From assembly GCA_004173415.1 (NCBI GenBank), contig SEHC01000012.1, positions 1 to 16,080 of the forward strand: 16,080 nt of DNA, given 5' to 3'. This document shows, piece after piece, positions 1 to 6,158 of this stretch (its first letter is position 1; every line of letters starts with the position of its first letter). The translations under genes were made by a program, and so were the position numbers. The notes below the pieces were generated by a model. It did no database searches and was not told the DNA's origin. It saw nothing but the letters and a program-made list of their open reading frames with translations. Origin of the DNA: Lysobacteraceae bacterium (GTDB taxonomy: Bacteria > Pseudomonadota > Gammaproteobacteria > Xanthomonadales > Xanthomonadaceae).

Positions 1-101
1 TCGGTGGCTTCCTGGGCAACAACGTTGCCGGAAACCAGAGTCGCCGCGCTGGCGAACAACGCGAACTTAATCGCGCCTGGCAGCTTCTTAAGGTTGGTCA
101 T
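1..101 (-). CDS. TonB-dependent receptor, N-terminal fragment (probable)
   Basis: Only the first 33 codons are in the window; the gene runs off the left edge. The minus strand starts at ATG 101-99, preceded by a purine-rich GAGAGAG ribosome site. The peptide opens MTNLKKLPGAIKFALFASAA, continues with TLVSGNVVAQEAT, and is a signal peptide: lysines at 5 and 6, a hydrophobic core at about 10-23, and a likely cut after VVAQ. An opening of this kind followed by QEAT is typical of xanthomonad TonB-dependent outer-membrane receptors, which import siderophores or glycans using energy from TonB-ExbBD. No plug or barrel sequence is visible, so another exported protein is possible. The long AT-rich upstream stretch suits a regulated receptor gene. 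Confidence 0.55.
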   Translation of the reverse strand, partial: MTNLKKLPGAIKFALFASAATLVSGNVVAQEAT

Positions 102-206
102 TTGATGCTCTCTCTCAAAGTCGAGTTGAAGACCAGGTCGCTGGGACCCAAGCCAAATAAACAGACGCGAAATGGAGCAACGTCTGGTTCCCGAAGGATA
201 ACGCAA

Positions 207-271
207 ATTTTACGGCGGTGGATACAACCCCATGAAAATTTGATTATTTTGGTCAAATAACCATGAAATTC
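207..271 (-). promoter_or_regulatory. AT-rich promoter/operator region upstream of the receptor gene
   Basis: The 332-base gap between the receptor start (101) and the pckG stop (434) holds no gene. It has a sharp AT-rich island at about 200-300. Inside it are an inverted repeat ATTTGA/TCAAAT at 238-243 and 253-258 with a 9-base spacer, and two direct copies of CATGAAA (231-237, 262-268) flanking that dyad. Reading the minus strand, TAAAAT (212-207) is a possible -10, with only a weak TTCATG 18 bases upstream (236-231). A regulator site here is inferred from layout; no known operator consensus is recognised. Confidence 0.35.
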
Positions 272-369
272 AGCCACTTACCACGTTATTTTTTTGTGAG
301 GGCAAGTCCGGAATGCCTGTTCATTCGAGTGAATGCCCTAAACTTCGCCAAGCGACGGACCTGAATACG

Positions 370-405
370 CAAAGACCACCGTGCATCACTGCAAAGTGGT
401 CTTTG
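370..405 (-). terminator. Composite hairpin after pckG
   Basis: CAAAGACCAC (370-379) pairs perfectly with GTGGTCTTTG (396-405). The loop itself contains TGCA-TCAC-TGCA, giving a stacked inner stem separated by a small internal bulge. It begins 28 bases after the pckG stop codon. No U-run follows on the minus strand, so it may be a 3'-end stabilising structure or a Rho-assisted terminator and not a classical intrinsic one. Confidence 0.4.
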
Positions 406-433
406 GCAACCTGCAAAGCGGGTGCTCGGGAAG

Positions 434-2224
434 CTAGTCCATCAACTGGCCAAGGATGCGGGCCGCCTCGACCCCCAGCGGGTCCGGCATCCGGACACCG
501 TAATCCTCCAGATAGTTTTGGATTTCCCGGAACTCGGCGATCCAGCCGGGGCGGTCCACGCCGAACAATTCCTCGGCCGCCGCGGCGCTGACACCCGCTG
601 ACTGGAGGTCTATGGCCCCTGGCGGCGGCAAGCGGCCCACCGGCGTTTCCACCGCTTCGGCGGTTCCCTCGACCCGCTGGATCATCCATTCCAGCACGCG
701 CAGGTTCTCGCCGAACCCCGGCCACAGGAATTGTCCATCGGCGCCCTTGCGGAACCAGTTGACGTGGAAGATCTTCGGCAAGCGCGCGCCCGCCTGGTCG
801 AAGGAGAGCCAATGGGCGAAGTAATCGGCGAAGTTGTAGCCACAGAACGGCTTCATCGCCATGGGGTCGCGCCGCATCACCCCGACCGCGCCGGTAGCCG
901 CGGCGGTGGTTTCGGAACCCATGCTGGCTCCGACCAGAACGCCGTGGGTCCAGTTCCGCGCCTCGAACACCAGCGGGACCAGCGAACCGCGGCGGCCACC
1001 GAAAACGATTGCCGAGATCGGAACGCCCTGTGGATCTTCGGCATGCGGGGAATAGCTCGGGCATTGCCTCGCCGATACGGTGAAGCGCGAATTGGGATGG
1101 GCGGCGGGACCGTTGGCCGGGTCATAGTCCCGTCCCTGCCAGTCCTTCGCCGGCACGCGCTTGTCCAGGCCTTCCCACCACGGCTGGTTGTCGTCGGTGA
1201 CCGCGACATTGGTGAAGATGGTGTCGTGGCCGATGGTGGTCAGCGCGTTGGGATTGGATTTTTCCGAAGTCCCCGGGGCGACGCCGAAGAACCCGGCTTC
1301 CGGGTTGATCGCATACAGGCGGCCGTCGGCGCCGGGGCGCATCCAGCAGATGTCGTCACCCACCGTCCACACCTTCCAGCCGGCCTGGCGATAACTTTCC
1401 GGCGGGATCAGCATGGCCAGGTTGGTCTTGCCGCAGGCGGACGGGAACGCGGCGGCGATGTAATGGGTTTGTCCCTGGGGGTTCTGGATGCCGACGATCA
1501 GCATGTGCTCGGCCAGCCAACCCTCCTCCCGCGCCTGCCAGGAGGCAATCCGCAACGCATGGCATTTCTTGCCCAGCAACGCGTTGCCGCCGTAGCCGGA
1601 ACCAAAACTCTTGATCGAGAGCTCTTCGGGGAAATGCATGATGAAACGCCGGTCGGGGTCCAGCTCGCCGGTCGAATGCAGGCCCTTGACGAACCTGCCT
1701 TCGCGCTCGATCCGGGCCAGCGCGGCGGCGCCCATGCGCGTCATCAGGCGCATGTTGGCGACCACGTAGGGGGAATCGGTGATTTCCACGCCGCAGCGGG
1801 ACAGCGGCGAATCGATCGGGCCCATGCAGTACGGGATGACGTACAGGGTGCGTCCGCGCATGCAGCCAGCGAACAGCGCATCCATCCGTGCATGGCCTTC
1901 GGCCGGCGCCATCCAGTGGTTGTTGGGGCCCGCGTCATCGGGATCGCGGGTGCAGACGAAGGTAAGGTGCTCGACCCGGGCCACGTCGCTGGGATCGGAA
2001 CGGTGCAACCAGCTGCGCGGGTGGGTCTGCCCGTTGAGCGCAAGCAGGGTGCCGTCCTTCGCCATCTGCGCATTCAATGCCGCGATCTCGGCGTCGCTGC
2101 CATCGCACCAGTGGATCGAATCAGGCTGCGTATGCGCTGCAGTCTCGGCCACCCAGCGGGTCAGGCTGTCCAGCCGGCTGCCACGGCGGGCGTCGTCATC
2201 AAAAAAAGAAATCGCTGCGCTCAT
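434..2224 (-). CDS. pckG: Phosphoenolpyruvate carboxykinase, GTP type
   Basis: Converts oxaloacetate and GTP to phosphoenolpyruvate, CO2 and GDP (EC 4.1.1.32), the first committed step of gluconeogenesis from TCA intermediates, in the cytosol. The 596-residue length is normal for the GTP family and unlike the shorter ATP enzyme. Visible signatures are GYGGNALLGKKC (210-221), the P-loop with catalytic cysteine FPSACGKTNLAM (260-271, Cys264), GDDICWM (289-295), and the C-terminal FHVNWFRKGADG and LWPGFGENLRVL blocks. By alignment to animal PEPCK the Mn ligands would be Lys220, His240 and Asp291. The ATG start at 2224 has a good GGGAGGG ribosome site. It stands alone, 129 bases after the DUF4097 gene, with a hairpin in between, so it probably has its own promoter. 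Its fatty-acid-degradation neighbours nearby fit growth on lipids. Confidence 0.97.
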   Translation of the reverse strand: MSAAISFFDDDARRGSRLDSLTRWVAETAAHTQPDSIHWCDGSDAEIAALNAQMAKDGTLLALNGQTHPRSWLHRSDPSDVARVEHLTFVCTRDPDDAGPNNHWMAPAEGHARMDALFAGCMRGRTLYVIPYCMGPIDSPLSRCGVEITDSPYVVANMRLMTRMGAAALARIEREGRFVKGLHSTGELDPDRRFIMHFPEELSIKSFGSGYGGNALLGKKCHALRIASWQAREEGWLAEHMLIVGIQNPQGQTHYIAAAFPSACGKTNLAMLIPPESYRQAGWKVWTVGDDICWMRPGADGRLYAINPEAGFFGVAPGTSEKSNPNALTTIGHDTIFTNVAVTDDNQPWWEGLDKRVPAKDWQGRDYDPANGPAAHPNSRFTVSARQCPSYSPHAEDPQGVPISAIVFGGRRGSLVPLVFEARNWTHGVLVGASMGSETTAAATGAVGVMRRDPMAMKPFCGYNFADYFAHWLSFDQAGARLPKIFHVNWFRKGADGQFLWPGFGENLRVLEWMIQRVEGTAEAVETPVGRLPPPGAIDLQSAGVSAAAAEELFGVDRPGWIAEFREIQNYLEDYGVRMPDPLGVEAARILGQLMD

Positions 2225-2322
2225 GTACCGCCCTCCCAGGCACTGCTCGTTGCGTATGCAATGGACCCAGTTTAACGCCTGGGCCAGGAAGGTCTTGCTG
2301 CAAGTGCGCGCGTCCGGGCGCC

Positions 2323-2346
2323 GACCGGAGCGTCGCCGCTCCGGTC
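2323..2346 (-). terminator. Perfect hairpin after the sigma/anti-sigma/DUF4097 operon
   Basis: GACCGGAGC (2323-2331) and GCTCCGGTC (2338-2346) form a perfect 9-bp stem around a 6-base loop, only 7 bases past the DUF4097 stop codon. No T-run follows on the minus strand. The position between two same-strand genes suggests transcription termination or 3'-end protection of the operon mRNA. Confidence 0.5.
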
Positions 2347-2353
2347 ACTGGCC

Positions 2354-3262
2354 TCATTCGAGCCTGATTTCGCCATCGCCGGAGAAGGTTTCCATGCGGA
2401 TTTCCCCGTCGCCTGCGCCGTAGCGGTGGCTGATGCTGGAACCCGGCCCACGTTCGGGCCTGCTGACCTTGGCCCCGGGTGCCTTCAGCGTGCCACTGAA
2501 GCTTTCGCCCTTGACCTGCGCCGACAGATCACGCGGCAGCAGCAGCAGCAGGTTGCCGCTGACGCTCTCCAGGCGGACCTCGGCGCCCCGGGCCAGCGCG
2601 GAACGCAGGACGGCATCGCCGCTGACCGTGCTGGCCGCCAGTTCGTGGATCCGCTCCCCTTTGACCGCCACGTCGATGTCTCCGGATACCGTCTCGGCCT
2701 TGATCTCGCCCTGCATGCGGCCCCGCAGCTCGACCTTGCCGCTGACCGTCTGCACTTCGACCTGGCCGCTGTTGAGGGTCAGGCGCAGGTTTCCACTGAC
2801 GCTTTCCACATCCACTTCGGCCGGCGCCGCCGCGACGAAGACGTTTCCACTGACGCTGTCAATGGAGAGTTTGGAAGAGGCGACGCCGGTTACGTCCACG
2901 TTGGCCGAAATCGAATTGATCTCCAGCGCCGCGCGCAAGGGCACGGTGAGCTGCAGGTCGGTGCCGGCGGAAGGCTTGCCGCCCCAGACCCGGCCCTTCG
3001 GGTATTGAACCTTCACCACCAGGTGTCCTGCATCCCCTTCGACCACGAGTTTTTCCACCCCTTCGCCCAGCGAACCGGAGATCTTCACTTCAGGTCTTTC
3101 CCAGGCGCGCACCTGGATACGGCCTTTCAGGTTCTCGATGTCGACGCGGCCATCCGGATCCAGCGGCCGCACCTGGTCGATCGGGGTGGCGGCGCATACC
3201 GGGGCCGACAGCGCCAGCAAGCCAGCCAGCAGCGCCAAATGGAGGGTGTCGTGGATTCGCAT
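2354..3262 (-). CDS. Exported DUF4097-type beta-repeat protein
   Basis: A 302-residue protein with a signal peptide (hydrophobic residues 8-20, likely cut after APVCA at 24). The mature part is a ladder of short beta repeats, each centred on a VSG or FSG turn: DSVSGN, ESVSGN, QTVSGK, ETVSGD, STVSGD, ESVSGN, ESFSGT and ETFSGD. This is the DUF4097/adhesin-like beta-solenoid pattern; proteins of this class are exported or membrane-exposed and have no defined biochemical role. The ATG is preceded by TGAGGA, so the upstream gene's TGA stop lies inside this gene's ribosome site. The gap is 10 bases, so it is the third gene of the ECF sigma operon. I infer an envelope-stress or surface role; there are no catalytic residues to point to. 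Confidence 0.85.
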   Translation of the reverse strand: MRIHDTLHLALLAGLLALSAPVCAATPIDQVRPLDPDGRVDIENLKGRIQVRAWERPEVKISGSLGEGVEKLVVEGDAGHLVVKVQYPKGRVWGGKPSAGTDLQLTVPLRAALEINSISANVDVTGVASSKLSIDSVSGNVFVAAAPAEVDVESVSGNLRLTLNSGQVEVQTVSGKVELRGRMQGEIKAETVSGDIDVAVKGERIHELAASTVSGDAVLRSALARGAEVRLESVSGNLLLLLPRDLSAQVKGESFSGTLKAPGAKVSRPERGPGSSISHRYGAGDGEIRMETFSGDGEIRLE

Positions 3263-3272
3263 GGGAATTTCC

Positions 3273-3755
3273 TCAGGTCATGACCACGCGCTGGGTCAAT
3301 TGAAGGCGCAAGGCGTAGGTGCGGCGAAGTTGTTCGAGCAGGAAGGGCGCGTCGGGCTGGCGGTCAATGGCGGCAAGTATCTGCGCCGCACTGCGGTCCA
3401 GTTCGGCGAATGCCGGATCCATCTCCGCGGGAGTGCCGGCCTGCTGCAATCGCGCCAACGCGTTCTCGTAGTCAAGGGCCATGGAAACGGCCTGTCCGCG
3501 GATCAGTGCATTTGCCGGCGGCTGTGGCGCTGGAACATTGCCCAGCTGCCATGCAACGCCCACCGCCAGCAACAACGAGGCGGCCACCGCCCAGGGCATG
3601 AATCGGCGCACGCCTGGGCGGCGGACGACCGCGTCGCGGCCGGGCATGGCGGCGATGCGGTCGGCGATGCCGGGCCACAGATCGTTCTGCGGCGCCATGT
3701 CGCGACGCAACTCCCGCAACTGCCAGCGCAGGGCGTCGTCGTTTCCTGTGTTCAT
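3273..3755 (-). CDS. Putative membrane anti-sigma factor
   Basis: A 160-residue protein whose ATG overlaps the sigma-factor stop as ATGA, with ribosome site GGGAGGTG. A charged N-terminal cytoplasmic part (1-50, containing WQLRELRRDM) is followed by one membrane helix at about 53-71 (MPWAVAASLLLAVGVAW) and a periplasmic, helix-rich tail (75-160). That topology and the tight coupling to an ECF sigma gene make it the likely anti-sigma factor, holding the sigma factor at the inner membrane until an envelope signal arrives. It has no HxxxCxxC zinc motif and no recognisable RseA or FecR domain. The role therefore rests on position and topology, not on a family match. Confidence 0.7.
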   Translation of the reverse strand: MNTGNDDALRWQLRELRRDMAPQNDLWPGIADRIAAMPGRDAVVRRPGVRRFMPWAVAASLLLAVGVAWQLGNVPAPQPPANALIRGQAVSMALDYENALARLQQAGTPAEMDPAFAELDRSAAQILAAIDRQPDAPFLLEQLRRTYALRLQLTQRVVMT

Positions 3756-4390
3756 GCCTCACCTCCCAGTCGTCCGCGCAGCAAGCGCCGCGCGCGGTGC
3801 AGCTGCGCCTTGGAACTTCCAACCGCCATTCCCAGCTCATTGGCGATTTCCTCGTGCTTCCAGCCTTCCACGTCATGCAGCACCAGTACCGCCCGGGCCC
3901 GCGCAGGCAGGGTGGCGACGGCCCGTTCCAGGTCCATCGACAGGGCCGCGCCCTGTCCGGCCGAGTCGGCCGTGCCGACATGATCAAGCGCCTCTTCGTC
4001 ATCCAGGCGCGGTCCTGTGCGGCGACTGCGCAACTCCATCAGCGCGGTAGTCACCGCCAGCCGGTGCAACCACGTGGAAACCGCGCTTTCGTGGCGGAAT
4101 TTCGGCAGCGCCTGCCAGGCGCGGACGAAGGCCTCCTGGGTGAGGTCTTCGGCGCGCATGCCCTGTGCGCCCACCAGGCGGACGATCACGCCGTGTACGC
4201 GGCCGGCATGGCGACGGTATATCGACTCGAACGCCACCACGTCGCCTGCCGCCGCGCACTTCGCCAGCGCCTGATCGGTCGCGGCGGCCACCTCGGCGGA
4301 GGCAGTCTCGGTGATCAGTTCGCTCATTGCGGCAGTCAACATGGGCATTGGGATGCCAGGTGCGCGCACAAGGTTTAAATTCACCTGCAC
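3752..4390 (-). CDS. ECF (RpoE-type) sigma-70 family factor
   Basis: Alternative sigma factor that directs RNA polymerase to a small regulon. Sigma region 2 is at about residues 54-122 (AFESIYRRHAGRV, then AEDLTQEAFVRAWQALPKF and STWLHRLAVTTAL). Region 4 is at about 152-206 (LPARARAVLVLHDVEGWKHE, EIANELGMAVGSSKAQLHRA), ending in the usual arginine-rich tail. The listed start is a GTG (4390). In-frame ATGs at 4348, 4342 and 4327 (MSELITE) are equally possible because none has a strong ribosome site; the first ~45 residues are not conserved sigma sequence. Its last 4 bases overlap the anti-sigma-like gene. TetR ends 35 bases upstream on the same strand, so some transcripts could read through from it. 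Confidence 0.92.
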   Translation of the reverse strand: MQVNLNLVRAPGIPMPMLTAAMSELITETASAEVAAATDQALAKCAAAGDVVAFESIYRRHAGRVHGVIVRLVGAQGMRAEDLTQEAFVRAWQALPKFRHESAVSTWLHRLAVTTALMELRSRRTGPRLDDEEALDHVGTADSAGQGAALSMDLERAVATLPARARAVLVLHDVEGWKHEEIANELGMAVGSSKAQLHRARRLLRGRLGGEA

Positions 4391-4425
4391 CGGCCGGGCT
4401 GAAGCCGATCGGGCAAGCGCGCGGC

Positions 4426-5031
4426 TCAGTTTGGGATCAGGGTGCTGATCACGTGTTCGACGTAGGCTTCGAACTCTTCATGCTGCAACCGCGGCTGTTG
4501 CAACTGCAGGGCCAGCTGCAGGAATCCCAGGTAGGCCGAATACGCCAGCCGGGCCCGGTGCTGGGCCTCGGTGCGGCCCAGGCCGGCCTGGCGGAACGAG
4601 GCCACCAGGTAATCCAGGCGGCGCTGCGAGACGCGATTGATGACAGGCTGCACGGCCGGGTGATCCAGGGCCTTGAGCAACTCGCTGTAGATGACATGCG
4701 GCTTCACTTCCCTGGCGACCAGCAGGAACAGCTGCCTGAGACGGGCGCGCGGGTCGGGCACCGCTTCCAGGCTGCCGAACACGCTTTCCTGCTCCACCAC
4801 CTCCCAACGCTCCAGCGCTGCCTGCAGCAGGGCATCGCGGGAAGGGAAATGCCAGTAGAAGCTGCCCTTGGTGACGCCCAGCCGACGGGCAAGCGGTTCC
4901 ACCGCAACGGCAGCTACGCCTTGCTCGGCAACCAGGTCGAGGGCGGCCTGGGCCCAGTCTTCGGCACTGAGCCGTGCCGGGCGCGGGGAAGGGGCGGAAG
5001 GGACGGAAGGGACGGGCACATGAGCGTTCAT
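4426..5031 (-). CDS. TetR family regulator, probable repressor of the hydrolase-fadE operon
   Basis: A 201-residue DNA-binding protein of normal TetR length. After a low-complexity Pro/Ser tail (VPVPSVPSAPSPRP) comes the TetR_N domain at about 22-70, with the helix-turn-helix VEPLARRLGVTKGSFYWHF near 44-62. The C-terminal half is helical and ligand-binding. I chose the ATG at 5031 because longer readings upstream are not TetR-like, though its AGGA box lies almost against the ATG; a GTG at 5019 is an alternative. The gene is divergent from the hydrolase-fadE pair across 155 bases that contain a perfect inverted repeat. The inferred job is to sense an acyl-CoA or fatty acid and de-repress beta-oxidation genes. 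The tail is encoded by a 9-bp tandem repeat (4988-5014), so its length may vary between strains. Confidence 0.9.
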   Translation of the reverse strand: MNAHVPVPSVPSAPSPRPARLSAEDWAQAALDLVAEQGVAAVAVEPLARRLGVTKGSFYWHFPSRDALLQAALERWEVVEQESVFGSLEAVPDPRARLRQLFLLVAREVKPHVIYSELLKALDHPAVQPVINRVSQRRLDYLVASFRQAGLGRTEAQHRARLAYSAYLGFLQLALQLQQPRLQHEEFEAYVEHVISTLIPN

Positions 5032-5043
5032 TCCTGCATTTAA

Positions 5044-5061
5044 CCATACGCCGGGGTTTGT
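5044..5061. promoter_or_regulatory. Possible second, degenerate TetR site near the tetR start
   Basis: CCATAC-GCCGGG-GTTTGT has the same 6-6-6 layout as the operator at 5173-5190. One half is identical and the other matches 4 of 6 bases. It lies 13 bases upstream of the tetR start, next to a TTAAAT that could serve as the tetR -10, and would fit autoregulation. Chance similarity cannot be excluded. Confidence 0.3.
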
Positions 5062-5149
5062 TGAAGTACGCTGCGTTGCGGCGCAGCAAATATTCCTGGA
5101 ATCAGCTACTTGCCGGACTGCGGTCGGGATGTACGTGTTGCCGGACCGA

Positions 5150-5179
5150 TTGACTACTCTAATTTCAAAGATCCATACT
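5150..5179 (+). promoter_or_regulatory. Promoter for the hydrolase-fadE operon
   Basis: TTGACT (5150-5155, 5 of 6 matches to the -35 box), an 18-base spacer, and CATACT (5174-5179, 4 of 6 to the -10 box). Transcription would start near 5186, almost on the ATG at 5187, implying either a leaderless message or a downstream start codon for the hydrolase. Confidence 0.45.
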
Positions 5180-5190
5180 CGTCCGTATGG
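5173..5190. promoter_or_regulatory. Putative TetR operator
   Basis: CCATAC-TCGTCC-GTATGG is a perfect 6-bp inverted repeat with a 6-base spacer, the size and symmetry usual for a TetR dimer site. It overlaps the proposed -10 box and the first possible start codon of the hydrolase, so bound protein would block RNA polymerase. The binding partner is inferred from the adjacent divergent tetR gene. Confidence 0.55.
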
Positions 5191-6158
5191 CATCGCCTCC
5201 AACCCGACCTGATCCGAATTTCCCCCTGCTTCCGCAGGAGCGGTCCCTGTCGGGTGCGGGCGGGGTGAACCTGGCCGCCACGGCCTTCCCGACGGCATCG
5301 GCACGGCAGGCTGCGGATACCGTGTTGTTCGCCCATGGCTTTGCCCAGACCCGCGGCGCCTGGCGGCGCAGCGGCCTGGCGCTGGCCGCGCAGGGGCATG
5401 CCGGCCTGTCCTACGACGCTCGCGGCCATGGCGAATCGGCGCGCAATCCCCAGGCCTTGCCCTATATCGGCCAGCAGCTTGCCGATGACCTGATCATCGT
5501 CGCCGGCGAGCAGGCGCAGCCACCCGTGCTGATCGGCGCCTCGATGGGCGGCCTGTTCGGGATGATCGCCGAGGCCCGCTGGCCCGGCCTGTTCCGGGCC
5601 ATGGTCCTGGTCGACATCACCCCTCGCTGGGAGGAAGCAGGCCTGCAGCGGATCCTCGGCTTCGTCACCGCGTTCCCCCAGGGGTTCGATTCACTCGAAC
5701 ATGCCGCCGACATCATCGCCGCCTACCTGCCCCACCGGCGCTCGCGCAAGTCGCCCGGGGAGTTGCGCGAACTGCTGCGCGAGGGCGAGGACGGACGCTG
5801 GCGCTGGCACTGGGACGCACGCCTGGTCGATGACCTGGTGCGCGACTGCGCGCAGCACCAGGACGACATAGCCGAAGCCGCAGGCAAGCTCCGCTGCCCG
5901 GTGCTGCTCATCAGTGGAGGCCGCAGCGATCTGGTCTCCTCGCGCACGGTCGAGGAATTCCAGGCTCTCGTGCCGCACGCGCGGCACGCGCATCTGCCTG
6001 ACGCCACCCACATGCTCGCCGGCGACGACAACGACGCCTTTACCAGTACTGTGCTCGAGTATCTTTCCTGCCTGCCCGCGGGCAACGCACACACCGCCGC
6101 ACCCAACGCCACCGGCGATTCCGCCGTCACCACCGTCGCATCCGGAGCCACTCCATGA
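5187..6158 (+). CDS. Alpha/beta-fold hydrolase
   Basis: A 323-residue serine hydrolase. The oxyanion-hole motif AHGFAQTRGAW lies at 49-59, DARGHGES at 77-84, and the nucleophile elbow GASMGG at 117-122 (Ser119). The likely acid is Asp248 in GGRSDLV and the catalytic histidine is His275 in DATHML. The N-terminal 40 residues and the Thr/Ala-rich last 25 lie outside the fold. The start is doubtful: ATG 5187 sits at the predicted transcription start with no ribosome site, and in-frame GTG 5268 (VNLAATAF) would give a more usual protein. The stop overlaps the fadE start as ATGA, so the two are translationally coupled. This suggests action on a fatty ester, acyl-CoA or related lipid; the substrate cannot be read from sequence. 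Confidence 0.88.
   Translation: MASPPTRPDPNFPLLPQERSLSGAGGVNLAATAFPTASARQAADTVLFAHGFAQTRGAWRRSGLALAAQGHAGLSYDARGHGESARNPQALPYIGQQLADDLIIVAGEQAQPPVLIGASMGGLFGMIAEARWPGLFRAMVLVDITPRWEEAGLQRILGFVTAFPQGFDSLEHAADIIAAYLPHRRSRKSPGELRELLREGEDGRWRWHWDARLVDDLVRDCAQHQDDIAEAAGKLRCPVLLISGGRSDLVSSRTVEEFQALVPHARHAHLPDATHMLAGDDNDAFTSTVLEYLSCLPAGNAHTAAPNATGDSAVTTVASGATP

Noticed and set aside
313..591. A short plus-strand ORF near 313-591
   Set aside because: Mostly antisense to the end of pckG, Pro/Arg-rich, and without a ribosome site or homology clue.
731..2275. A 514-codon plus-strand frame opposite pckG
   Set aside because: Antisense shadow of a strongly conserved enzyme, with no domain of its own.
5032..5304. 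An N-terminal extension of the TetR gene to 5304
   Set aside because: It would run through the divergent gap, the operator and the opposite gene's start, and the added residues are not TetR-like.
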